Assembly (NCBI GenBank): GCA_907163375.1
Contig: CAJQUW010006373.1
Span: forward strand, 62,001 to 126,000
Reading direction: 5' to 3'
DNA length: 64,000 bases
Origin: Prostheceraeus crozeri
Lineage: Eukaryota; Platyhelminthes; Polycladida; Euryleptidae
The notes beneath the pieces were generated by a model that ran no database searches, was not told where the DNA came from, and saw only the letters and a list, made by a program, of their open reading frames with translations. A program made the translations under genes and the position numbers. Shown in pieces: positions 1-10,299 of this stretch (position 1 is its first letter; the number at the start of each line of letters is the position of its first letter).

Positions 1-226
1 AAGTTAGCAACGATCGTCGAAAGAAAACCGTCGAAAGAACCCCGCGAAAATCCCGGCGAATTATTAGTGATGAAAGTGATTGATTATTTACTGTGTATCT
101 GTCAACAATGAAACAACCTGCTTAAAGTTAGCAACGATCGTCGAAAGAACCCCGCGAAAATCCCGACGAATTATTAGTGATGAAAGTAATTGATTTTGTA
201 CTGTGTATCTGTCAACAATGAAACAA
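1..226. repeat. Imperfect tandem duplication, two ~105-115 bp units
   Basis: Copy 1 (1-116) and copy 2 (125-226) both run from AAGTTAGCAACGATCG to GTCAACAATGAAACAA. Copy 1 carries an extra internal repeat of the GTCGAAAGAA segment, and the copies differ at a few further bases. The left edge is cut by the window border, so more units may lie outside. No coding potential is seen. Confidence 0.8.
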
Positions 227-609
227 GGAAGCATTTTCTGTAATCTTTATCAAAGATTAATCATATAATTATATGATTATATATAGAAAATGATATTTTG
301 CATTGACAGTCTAAAATATTCTTCCAGATGGGTAATCACAATGAAATAAATCAGTTTAGAAAATCTTGATCTGTTATCAAAAAAGTAAAATGTTCGAGCT
401 TTCGTTGACCCACTTGGTACACCTAATAATTCATGTGTTTTTCATTCCATTACACGATTGCGGTATGCCGAGTGAATCATCGAGACCTGGCCTATTTTAT
501 ATGTTTTTGAAAACAGATGTAACCTTTCTAAAATTATTTATTACATTTTAATATTTGCGCATAGGCCTAGTAATGATCAGCATGGAAGTGGCATATCAGC
601 GGCTTATAT
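227..609. other. No gene recognised
   Basis: AT-rich sequence with a short ATATAATTATATGATTATAT-type stretch near 250-285. I see no convincing coding frame, splice pair or repeat border here. Confidence 0.5.
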
Positions 610-1585
610 TCAGCTTGATGATGCCGGCATCATGCCATCATGATCGGCGGACACAAATGTCGACATGATGCCGGTGCAAAATGTTGGCATGGTGCCAGTT
701 GGATTTTCAACGGGGATCAAGTTGTTTGGATTGGCCCTTTGAATGTAAATACTCTCGATAGATTTTCTTTTTACACTGCTGGACTCTTTAGCTAATAGTC
801 TCCATTTAAAAACGTTTATGTTGTTGTGATGTTCTTTCATGTGAATACCTACATGTAATTGCTCTTGTTTGCTATGTTCTAAAATTCTTTGTTGCATAGT
901 CCTTCCTGTCTCACCAATGCAAATTTTCTTGCAGATGTTATATTCGATTTCATATACGACACGTTTTAATAAACACAGACTTTCTTTCTTTGCAGTTGGC
1001 AGCTAACACAGTTAATGGTACAGGGACGTTTCTCTTTTTCTGCTCTCAGTTTGGTTGTAAAGGTTCATTAGTTACAAAAGCGAAATTCACATAATCCTCC
1101 AGTCCATGTTCTTCTCTTAGAGTCATCATTTTCCTTTTTTCATGTTCATTGACATACGGAACTTTAATAAAAATTCGATTATCTCTCTGTCGTTTATCTT
1201 TTCTTTCCTTTACTTCCTTTTCAATGAAGAACTTGCTCAAAAAGTCTTTTGGGTAACCATTTCTTCTGAATCTATTCGAAAGAATATTCATTATCGATTT
1301 ATTATTCATATGATTTATCTATTGTTCTATTTCTTCTTTGTTGACATCCTTCTCAAAAATTATAAAAATGTCATCAATTTGGCGTCTCCAATAAATAATT
1401 TCATTACGACTGCGAAGGAACGATTTTTCTACATTATCCAACTAGCTGGTGGTGCACAATTGTTTCCCAAAGCAATGCCACTGTTTTGTTTGTAGACTTT
1501 TCCATTTAGGAGATATGTATCTGATGTAAGTGCCATCCGCAATAGTGTGCTGAAATCTTCTCTTCTTATGTCTGGAAGGGTTGTC
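610..1585 (-). mobile_element. Penelope-like retroelement remnant (RT plus GIY-YIG-like end)
   Basis: Read on the minus strand, pieces appear in the order expected of a Penelope-like element. At ~1560-1430 there is a reverse-transcriptase stretch with NGKVYKQNSGIALGNNCAPP. At ~1410-1340 there is the catalytic-type IDDIFIIFE. At ~1309-1046 there is a thumb/linker segment with NGYPKDFL and KVPYVNEHEK. At ~960-690 there is a GIY-YIG-like segment (CKKICIGETGR, then ILEHSK and H..H spacing). RT followed by C-terminal GIY-YIG is the family hallmark. The pieces lie in different frames with stops, so this is a dead fragment. Its 5' side is cut by the hAT-like element at 1595, since flank sequence at 1560-1594 still reads as RT (ETTLPDIRREDF). 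Confidence 0.7.
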
Positions 1586-1594
1586 TCTTCACGG

Positions 1595-2339
1595 CAGGGA
1601 TGCGGAGTCGGAGTCCCGGAGTGACATCATTTTTGTTGCAGTCGGAGTCGGAGTCCTATCAAATGATAGGACTCTGGCCTATAATTAGACCCGAAGTACA
1701 ATACAAACAAATTATTTATTCTCGTGCATATAGCTGTCACTGTCTTGATGTCAACTTTCTCCGTCAAGCAAAGGTACAGAGGTACAGAGGCAGCAGTGCA
1801 TGCAAAGCTTTTAATAGTTGAGGGAATGAACCGTGATATTGAAAAAAGGATTGTCGTTTCACTAGGTGATTTAGTAGAGAAGATAAGCCTTCCTAGCCTC
1901 AATCACACCTACGCGCCAAAGGTCACGTCAAAGAAAAAAATGAAATACTAGTTTGTTTGAGAACGCTACCTCTTCACGAAGCGTTAATCGTGTGTGATGG
2001 CTCCTCCAAAGCGCATATTAAAATCGAAAGTGTACTCATATTTTTTGGAGAAGGATGGGAATTTTCCTGCCTGGTAGAGACTGTAGAAAAACCATGTGAA
2101 GCACACATCAAAAAGATGGTAGGAGCCGAGTCGCATGCATCCAACATAAAGCGACATTTGATAAACTTTCATCGAAAATGATTGATAATTGATACAACAA
2201 TGATCACTAAAAATAGGTTCAGCTAAACCTATAAAGATCTATGATGTGGGTTACCGGTTTGTTTTTCAAAAAACTAGGCTTTATATACTTGCCACCCGGA
2301 GTCAGAGTCCTATCATTTTGATAGGACTCCGCATCCCTG
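1595..2339. mobile_element. hAT-like non-autonomous element with BED-finger remnant
   Basis: Both ends carry the perfect 15-bp inverted repeat CAGGGATGCGGAGTC. Just inside each end lies a short palindrome built from GAGTCCTATCA and TGATAGGACTC. The interior (1995-2180) decodes to a decayed BED-type zinc finger region (SKVYSYFLEKDGNFPAW, then a HASNIKRHL..H tail) with stops. A relative in the opposite orientation starts at 24295. No matching 8-bp target duplication is found: the left flank belongs to the Penelope-like remnant and the right flank to piggyBac. The element therefore either landed at an old junction or was rearranged. Confidence 0.7.
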
Positions 2340-2340
2340 G

Positions 2341-4072
2341 TTGTAATACGTTATAGTGCAACGGATCTTATGATTGCATCCTACAATAGAATAAGGACAT
2401 TCTATTTCAATCATTTTCTTTTGACTTTGATCATAGCGCTGAACAAGACTAGTTTCCCCCTTCCCCAAATATGTGCTCAAAACCACCACGCCTCTACTGT
2501 CGAACCATTTCACTGCTGATAACCTCACACCGTCTTTGTATTAAAGATGAGTGATCATACCCGAAACCCTACCCGAACTCGAACCCGACCCGAAACCCGA
2601 ACCTGTATGCTCGGGGACGGGTCCAATTCGGGTTGAGCAATTAAGAACTCGGGTCGGATCGGGTAGGATAATCTCTTTTATCTAAAACCCGAAATAACCC
2701 GAACTCGGATTTTTTCGGGTTGGAGCATACAAATTTGAAAAATGCTTAGAACTTTAAAAATTATTTTTTGTGAAGTTAGTACTGTTTCATGTGTACATGT
2801 GTTTCATGTGTTTTAGTGTGCTTCATGTGTAGTTTAATGAAGCTTTTCAAGAACTTGTGGATTATCACATTTTCTCATTGTGAATTATTGATCTAATAAA
2901 ATACTTTGCGCTACATATTTTGCTTCTAAAACAACGAAAGATCATTATCAAATTAATTGAATCTTTTCTTGTGGTCTCTAAAGGTCTCATTCTCATAATG
3001 ACATGTAGATCGTGGCTCGCAGGATGGACGGAAAGAAATGAAATTTAATTTAAGATAAGCTTCACATAGGATAACGGAAACTTAACTATACATCAAATAT
3101 TATATAATTGAAATTTTAGCATCTATCTGCAGAATTATGTTGTTACATGTAATGATGCAGTTCAGCTGCTCGGACTTTGACATCTTCATTAACATTGAGA
3201 GTCAAAGTGTCTCAATCAGAGTTTTGAAGGAGTATGCTGCAACAACTATAATATATCGCGAAGCAGTCGATTTTTTCGTAAAGATTCCGAATTTTGTCAT
3301 GTATTGCAGGTTATATTAATTTCGTGGGTAATCATTCTACTTATTAAGTATTTGTTTGGATACTTTACTAGCCTGGAGAAAACAATATACTTACTACTGC
3401 GTATTTTAATAAAATACTAAAATAATACTGCTAAGAAGTTAGACTACCGCCCGGTATCACATTAGGATCAAGTATTAGCTGTATACTCTATATAGAAATG
3501 TTTCTGATTTTTCGAACATAATCGGGTCGGGTCTGGTTCTCGCACTCTTTGTCGGGTTTGGATCGGGTTCGGGTTGAAATTTTGTTCGACTCGGGTATCC
3601 GAATTTTTGGAGCCAGACACGACGTTCATCTTTACTTTGTAGCATTGATTCTCCATCATAGAACCCCTCCCGCGCTTTTTCAATTCAGAATCCATGGCAA
3701 TTTTCAGTCCTGGTGCTGTGGGCGTTCTCAAGGTACACCATGCCTCCATTCCTTTCTTGGCCAAACTACTTGCAATTTCGCCGAGTTGAACCAGTTGTCA
3801 AACAGAACTTTGTAATTGCAGTTGATTTGCAGATGTTGAACCAATCTCAATTCAACACCACTCGAATTTCCAACTTCCTTGTCATGGTCAGCATTGAGAT
3901 TTCGTTCTCCATATAGTTCAATCCCGTGAATAAGATCACCACTGCCACAGCACATGTAAAATTTTGGACAACATTTCTTTGGCTTTCTAGGGTTGCACTG
4001 TCGCAGACCTCCGCTTCTTCGACCTTTGTATGCCATTACTTGCTCATCAACTGAGATGAATTCGTCGGGAAT
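2341..4072 (-). pseudogene. piggyBac-type transposase remnant, interrupted
   Basis: Minus-strand coding remains resemble the piggyBac DDE transposase (DDE_Tnp_1_7). At ~4070-4030 is DEFISVDEQVMAYKGR, the first catalytic Asp region. At 4036-3770 is RKPKKCCPKFYMCCGSG followed by NYKVLFDNWF. At ~3764-3615 is LAKKGMEAWCTLRTPT and ELKKRGRGS. After a ~1.05-kb insertion (about 2549-3606) the frame resumes at 2530-2345 with SAVKWFDSRGVVVLSTY. The N-terminal part and the C-terminal Cys-rich end are missing. The hAT-like element at 1595-2339 abuts its downstream side. Not functional. Confidence 0.75.
2549..3606. mobile_element. CCCGAA-rich non-autonomous insertion in piggyBac
   Basis: Dense CCCGAA/ACCCG words occupy the left end (2555-2735), and the complementary TCGGGT words occupy the right end (3520-3600). 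This is an inverted arrangement of subterminal repeats typical of hAT-like elements. The interior is AT-rich and non-coding. The element splits the piggyBac frame on both sides. I could not fix the exact ends or a target duplication. Confidence 0.55.
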
Positions 4073-5158
4073 TTATAGAATTCACAACCATATTGAAGTT
4101 ATTAAAAAGGGGCTGAAATTTGAAGGTTTTAATTGTAGGTCTACATTTGATTGACACTTGCATTGTGCATCGGAGAATTCATAAGTAAATTGCAAAGTAA
4201 TATTTCAAAATTATATCATATCCTGTGAACTATATTTGTAAATCATTAAACTCATTTGGAAATTAAGCTTGCGCACAGTTTCTATTTTTATTGTGAAGGA
4301 ATGTAAACAATGAGGTAACCTAATATGCAGTATACACCATGGAGATTGCCAAAAAATAGCCAAACAAACTATGTTGGCACACTGAATCGGGCGTCGTTCC
4401 CGTGCCACAAGCATTTTATCTGTCGTCAAACTTAAATATTCTACAACAGCTATCAGTGGCGTATAATAGCGTGCTTCAAATGGTCTCCGGGGTTAAAATC
4501 AGTCTTGGCATCGGTATACCTTATAGCATGCAGCAAATAGTAAACTACCGGGCTCTGATCTAGTATTCACTTTGATTTTTTCAAATAATGATGAACGAAT
4601 GAAGAAGTGAAGGTATGCTACGTGTTAACTTTTAGCTACGCGTCTGTCAGACTCGCCGTGATTAGCCACCAGTGTGTGTGAAAGTGGAATTCGTAAAGAA
4701 TTCCCTGTCTTCGCCCGGGTTGAATCACAGAGATGGATTGCTTTTTTGTGGGTTGCATGCAGTGGCCGCGACGATCTGAAAGGCGTCGCCGAGCTGTTCT
4801 GGCGCGCGAACGGCACATTGAAAGATTGACTCATTTTTCGATGACATCAACGAGTCATTGCTGATCATGTGTGGCTCGTGCTAGATTTTAGCCAATCGGT
4901 ACAGTCTCAGCGACACTTAAGCGACTGCCCCTGAGAGAGGAAGAATGAGAGAGAAAGCCAACTACAATTACACATGCACCCATGGGAAGGATGAAATAAA
5001 GACTTAAAGATAGGCCTAAGTCACTGGCGAATTTTGTAGGCCTACATGATAAAAAAATGTTGGGGATTTATCTAAAAAATACATTCCTACCCCGAATGCC
5101 CCAATGGACGCTACGCCCCTGATAGCTATACTTACCAAATGCCATGAGAGATCGAAGG
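4073..5158. other. No gene recognised
   Basis: Mostly AT-rich DNA with no supported gene. A locally GC-richer block at 4630-4830 is open in several frames on both strands, but it shows no recognisable domain, no clear splice borders and no conserved motif. I do not call it a gene. Confidence 0.5.
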
Positions 5159-6990
5159 CAGAGTTGGAAGTGGGTCAACCAATCTTGACCCATGATCCAC
5201 CTGACCCATGGCATATGTGACCCACGACCGACCTGACCCACCACATCTTTGACCCACTTGACCCACATGCTGAAAGGGTGAATGATGTGAGTGCAATTTC
5301 CTTTTCTGGTATCATCTTTAGTTTCATTTTCATTCAAGATTCTAGGTCTACCTAGGTAGAGGCCTCGTAGTGTCAAAATTGTTGTTAAGATTTTTATGAA
5401 GATTCAAGTGTATAGATCACTTGTCACATGATAAACAGACATACAACCTCATCAAAAATATCTTATAAGTTCATGCAACACAGATGCCTAAAATTCTAAA
5501 AAAATTAAACGATTCCGTTTCTTGTTACAATTCTTGACTATCCTTTTTTAGAGCTACCTATTTTAATTCGTAGAGAGATAGTTAGTTAGGTTGAGGGCCC
5601 TACCGACTAAATTTCAAATTTTACATTTCTTAATCAAATTAAGTCAAGAAATAAGATTGCAGTAGGCCTAAATCCTTTATCCATGCTTTTATTATGCTAG
5701 ATACTACATTTGTGAAAATTATCCCAGAAAAATCGTCAAACTAATATTCTGCTGCTTCGATTCAAATTTCATTTACTTCCGCTAATGTCAGATTTAAGTA
5801 GAAAGTTGTATATTTGATGTAAAAATGACATTCATTGAAAAGCAAATGGAGCAAGCATGCGTAACGCGTGAATAGAATATTCCACGATGACAAGATTACA
5901 ATTCATGAGTTTGCTTACTATGTACATATAGATGAACTAATATATTTGAGTGGCGCTACATGTACGAGTAGGCTACGTTGTGATAACAATCACTAGCGAC
6001 ATCATGTAAATATTCCTATTTTTATTGATACCAGATCAAATATCAAAACGAAACTTTTTATTGATACGAAGTGTCAAGAAATATCTCCTCACAGAGCTCT
6101 AGTCGTAATAAGTCTGTGTGAAAGGGATTAAAGTCTATATCAATGACCGTCGTATGAATATATCTTATTTCAGATTATCATGCATCGAGGGAGCTATGAG
6201 ATGCATGGAAGATGTACGATGCGAAAGTAGATTGAACGGCTAAATACTTTAGATATGAAGAATGTACGCTGATAATATTTTGATTTAATATATTGAGATA
6301 TTTTAATCAATTACATATTTCAAAAATATTTAGGCTCTGATCAATCTTTAGCCTACAAGAGATTTACCATTCTAATCTCTACCAGATGATATTTCTATGA
6401 AAGACCAACAAAACCAAACGAAACAAACAAAACGAAGGTCAGCTGGCATTGCAAGAAAATTTTCAAGATTAATAATACCTCTGAATATCAGACTTCTGCA
6501 GTAGCTGTATCTCTGAAATCAAGGTCACACATCATTGGGTATCGTCAGTCATAGCGACCGAGAATCGTGCATACACAATTGTACTCAAACAGCTTCTCTC
6601 CACCAACCAACTTCTCTCGGCAGACAGCAGCAATTGTTTTCGAGCCTTTAATTTGCGTGAACTCCGCCCCCTTTCGAAACTGTATTAGGCTTGTAAAAGT
6701 CAATGGTGTTGTATATTTTGACTGTGTGCATCCATCACCCCTTTCAGTGACACTGACTCAATCATTTCTCATGAATGATAAGAATACGAATAAATGAAGT
6801 TTACAGTATTTGAGATTGTCAAATCTATCATGTGTCAAACTGGTTGGAAGTGGGTCAACGAAGTCTGATCCACGACCCACCTGACCCACGCTAGATGTGA
6901 CCCACGACCCACCTGACCCACCAACTTCTCGGAAAAACATGACCCACGATCCACGTGACCCACCTGACCCATGACCCACTTCCAACTCTG
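5159..6990. mobile_element. hAT-like non-autonomous element with GACCCAC subterminal repeats
   Basis: The element begins CAGAGTTGGAAGTGGGTCA and ends with its complement. It is flanked by the 8-bp direct repeat ATCGAAGG (5151-5158 and 6991-6998), the size produced by hAT transposases. Both ends carry clusters of TGACCCAC words (5170-5275 and 6840-6985). No transposase was recognised in the interior. Related pieces lie at 19248-20320, 23786-24232 and 24830-25047, so this is a local repeat family. The target duplication is perfect, which argues for a moderately recent insertion. Confidence 0.85.
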
Positions 6991-7040
6991 ATCGAAGGTA
7001 TCTTTCTAATAATATACCTGGTCAATTACGTGTCATTGTA

Positions 7041-8028
7041 CAGGGTGTCCGAAAAGTCTGGACACATAGAAAGCAAGTGAAAATTATGTCCCACATTATG
7101 TATGAAAAGTAAAAATATGGATGTCTTATTACAAAAATTTACAAAATATCTACAAGGCTAAAATATGGAATATTTAGTACAAAAGAAGACTTACAAAACA
7201 TGATCTACATTCTCCCCATTACTGGCGCACACAATCGACAACTTTTAAGAAAATTAGCTTCAACTCTGTGAAGCACTTCAACGTCACCATTGATCGCACA
7301 CTCTTCACTGATTCTCTTTTTGAGATGATCAATGTCTCGAATCTTCACTCGGTAGACACAGGCTTTCAGGTAACTCCGGAGGAAATTCTAACGGGTTTGA
7401 ATCGGGGGAGCGTGGTGCCCATTCCACGTCACCTCTTCTGCCAATCCATTTAGGAAATGTATCGTGCAGCCACTGCCGAACACTTGTGGCATGATGTGGC
7501 AGTGCCCCATCTTGCTGGGACCATTGTGGAAACTTTTCAAGGTCATTTAGTTCAGGTAGTAAATTCATCTGCAAACACTCCACATAGGATGTACCTGTTA
7601 CTGTTCTATCAAAGAAGAAAGGACCCAACAATACAGTGTCAAAGATTCCACACCATACCATTAATTTTCGGCCACCTTTTTCCTTACAGTCTGATATCCA
7701 ATGTGGGTTGTTTTCTGACCACTAATGAGAATTTTGCTTATCTACCTCGCTATTAACATATAACATGGCCTCATTGGAAAACAAGATGTTGAACAAGAGA
7801 AGCTTGTCTCCTTCACATTTCTGAATAAACCAGTCACACAACCAGTAAAACATTTGGCAATCAAGAGAAGGATCTTGATGCAATTATAATCCAATAGAAT
7901 TTATGAACCAATAGCTAGCCAAGGTCACCCACGCATTAATCACGCCATAATCAAGCATCAAAACGAGTGAGCCATCTCGAATTAATTTTCGCTTATTTCC
8001 TATGTGTCCAGACTTTTCGGACACCCTG
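7041..8028. mobile_element. Tc1/mariner-type element, internally shortened
   Basis: Inverted ends start CAGGGTGTCCGAAAAGTCT and are flanked by TA at 7039-7040 and 8029-8030, as expected for the Tc1/mariner superfamily. The 988-bp length is shorter than a complete 1.3-1.8 kb element. It encloses only the C-terminal two thirds of a transposase on the minus strand. Confidence 0.85.
7329..7830 (-). pseudogene. DD41D-type mariner transposase remnant
   Basis: The minus-strand frame 7661-7329 carries GRKLMVWCGIFDTVLLGPFF upstream and then QQDGALPHHATS, WIGRRGDVEWAPRSPD and SNPLE. The spacing from the second catalytic Asp to the final acidic position is about 40 residues, close to the DD41D (Visitor-like) group. 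Upstream, in a frame containing stops, NILFSNEAMLYV stands where the first catalytic Asp block belongs, with Asn replacing Asp. The N-terminal helix-turn-helix is absent. A dead copy inside the inverted repeats at 7041-8028. Confidence 0.7.
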
Positions 8029-8030
8029 TA

Positions 8031-8878
8031 CATGTTGGCCTTACTACAGTATGCACACTCGTATTAGCGTGCAAGCCTACATCTTGAAATATCACAAGTA
8101 AAGAAGTTCTTGCTCGAAAGATGCTACTGACTACTACTTACTACTGAATGAAAACTACTTACATTTTTTATGCTCTTTGCTTCGTGTCAGCAGTTGTCAC
8201 GCAAATGATGTGAAATCAAGCGACAAAATACGATAGTTATCCACCTCTGAAGCACTATTGCAGCGAGCAGAGACAGCAAGAGAGCATTCAAAATGTCTGC
8301 ATCCGTTGATTGGAGCATTCAAAAACATAGAAATCTCTACATGGCTTAACTTTGAGAATTTTCAACCCAAGCTGCATTTCAAACGAGTGTTACGAACGTC
8401 CTATAGGTCCTATACTCTCGTACATAGGACTAAAGTGCGCATTCACACTTGCACGATAACGACAACGATGAAATCGTGACGATATTTCATTTTCTCAGAT
8501 CAACAATTTATCGTTGGACTCGGGTGTTCACATTATAATGATTTATCCCCCAAAAGCGATTCTCGTCAATATTTCAAACATTCAGATCTAACCATCATCT
8601 TGTGTGAGTTGAACATGAACTAGCAGACATAGATGACTTTTTCCATTCAAATCTGCAACATGTTTCTATACATACATAGTGTTATTATTTTCACTAACTC
8701 GCCTAAAACGAAATTGAAGTCTCCTTCAGTAAAATAGGACCATAGCTTGACATGTGCTAATTCAAGTCGGTGACTATTGATAGAAAACCATAATTCATAA
8801 TATGGTAATTAGCTATAAACCCTAAAAATAGGAATAGCATAATGGTTAGGCTGTATTATCACCTCATTCCAGTTTGTC
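8031..8878. other. No gene recognised; likely upstream region of the first exon copy
   Basis: No coding frame or repeat border is supported here. The stretch lies immediately upstream of a TATA-like box and the first copy of a signal-peptide exon, so it may hold its promoter-proximal sequence. Confidence 0.4.
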
Positions 8879-8888
8879 CTATAAATAG
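8879..8888 (+). promoter_or_regulatory. TATA-like box upstream of exon copy A
   Basis: CTATAAATAG is a good TATA match about 200 bp upstream of the ATG at 9091. Sequence shared with copy B begins only ~25-30 bp downstream (near 8906), where transcription would be expected to start. This is suggestive; transcription is not demonstrated. Confidence 0.45.
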
Positions 8889-8905
8889 TGATCTCCGCGG
8901 TTTGG

Positions 8906-10196
8906 GGTTGTTTAAAGCATCAAAGCATGACAGCGTGTTTTAACTACCTTCAGTGCGATAACTATTTTTAGTCTCGATAAGAGTGCGATTGACTGCATTT
9001 GAAGGTAGAAGAAGAGTGAACCACTTTTTGGACGATCGGAATTTTGCAGCATTCGAACTAATCTTATATTTTACTGCTTTGTTCCCGAGTATGAAAAGTT
9101 TATTTTTGATTATCCTTATTTGTGCTGCATTTGGACATTCAGAAGAAAGCACTATTTTAATGTCAATGACCAACTGTACTACCACTGCCTGTGCCAAAAC
9201 AATTCCAGGTAAGTTTCTAGCTAAGAACGGATTAGCTACAAATATTTTTGAAAATCAATAGATTCCCGTGCCTCTCAACCACATGTCCTATATAAATACC
9301 TATGTCACTGTATAAATTTCTGCTCTTCTTCATCATGCCTCTCCTCACATGCAACGAGCTCTGGCTATAAAATTTCATTGATGTTCAGATTAATGTGTTC
9401 TTGATATGAAAGAAATGTGACGCATCCGCATGTTCGTACAAAACAGTCAACGAAAGAGGCTTGATTTTCTCATCTTTAAATAGTTGGATTAGAAATTTTT
9501 TCTATACTAATACTGTATGCATTACCTATACTACATGTATTTCTATACGTATACTATAAGCATTATACTTCGCTGATACTCATACAATAAAACTTGCTAT
9601 TTGTTACAAATAGGACACTGTTAAAATGTCGATGAAATCACAATTCATATTAACCTACCAAATCAGAATTAGGCATCGAATCACAGTTGTCATTGTCGAA
9701 TATTGCCGAGCACAACAATAAATGGATGAAAATTACTTTGTAAATGAGCATTTACTCAAACGCTGAAAATCTTCATATGTTGATGCAAATAATCTAGTCT
9801 TCTGCCTCATCAAAAATGTATTAATTTGACAATGACCGACAATTTGTACATTGCACACGTGATTGACATGTGATTCAGCACAAGACAAATATCAAATTAT
9901 CACTAGTTTGACTAAGTCAAATTTCTCACTCGCTAGAAGCCCTGTCACGAACTTGAACTCCCTGTATGCTAAGAATAGAATATTAATACTTAGCTATGTT
10001 ATTCTTTCTTACTCTTTTATACTATTGTTTTTTTTGGAATGTGTAGAAACAAAATGCATCATGACTTTTAGATATTTCGCTTTTCTTACTTATTTTGTTT
10101 TTGCTCCAGTATTTTCTATCGTTTCCTTTCAATTGAACAACCCTTTCTAATGTTTCGGCAACTTCAAAATGTGTTTTGATAAATGAAATAAAGCAC
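8906..10196 (+). repeat. Duplicated gene segment, copy A
   Basis: This ~1.29-kb block is nearly identical to 15741-17036 and to 20321-21550. It contains the signal-peptide exon and the sequence just downstream. The similarity stops at AAATAAAGCAC, where a palindromic MITE region begins in copy A, while copies B and C continue in parallel for about 2.2 kb more. Confidence 0.9.
9091..9208 (+). CDS. First coding exon, small secreted or membrane protein (copy A)
   Basis: ATG opens a frame for MKSLFLIILICAAFGHSEES, a textbook signal peptide with likely cleavage after AFG or GHS. It continues with TILMSMTNCTTTACAKTIP and then a strong 5' splice site (CAG|GTAAGT). The exon is 118 nt, so it ends in phase 1 with one G left over. 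I chose this ATG rather than the upstream in-frame one at 8983 because the signal peptide starts here and the upstream residues do not look like a leader. The mature part shows a Cys pair. The function is not recognised. The phase fits the exon at 61496, which would add a CC-rich ectodomain end, a membrane helix and a tail. The other two copies are at 15931 and 20445. Confidence 0.6.
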
Positions 10197-10299
10197 TTTC
10201 GATGAAAAAATCCTCCGTTATTGATCATTCTGAATATGTGGAGAGGAGGATATTTTTTTTGGTGGTAGGCTGAATATCAAAAAAGTTCAAATTCCAATA

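Noticed and set aside
1595-2347. Target-site duplication for the BED-finger hAT-like element
   Set aside because: The eight bases on the two sides (CTTCACGG and GTTGTAAT) do not match, and the flanks belong to different older elements.
4625-4834. GC-richer block open on both strands, considered as a host exon
   Set aside because: No domain, no convincing acceptor/donor pair, and no codon-level pattern favouring one frame.
9863-10150. A 95-codon open frame conserved in all three duplicate copies
   Set aside because: Conservation follows from recent duplication of the whole block. No leader, domain or splice context supports coding.
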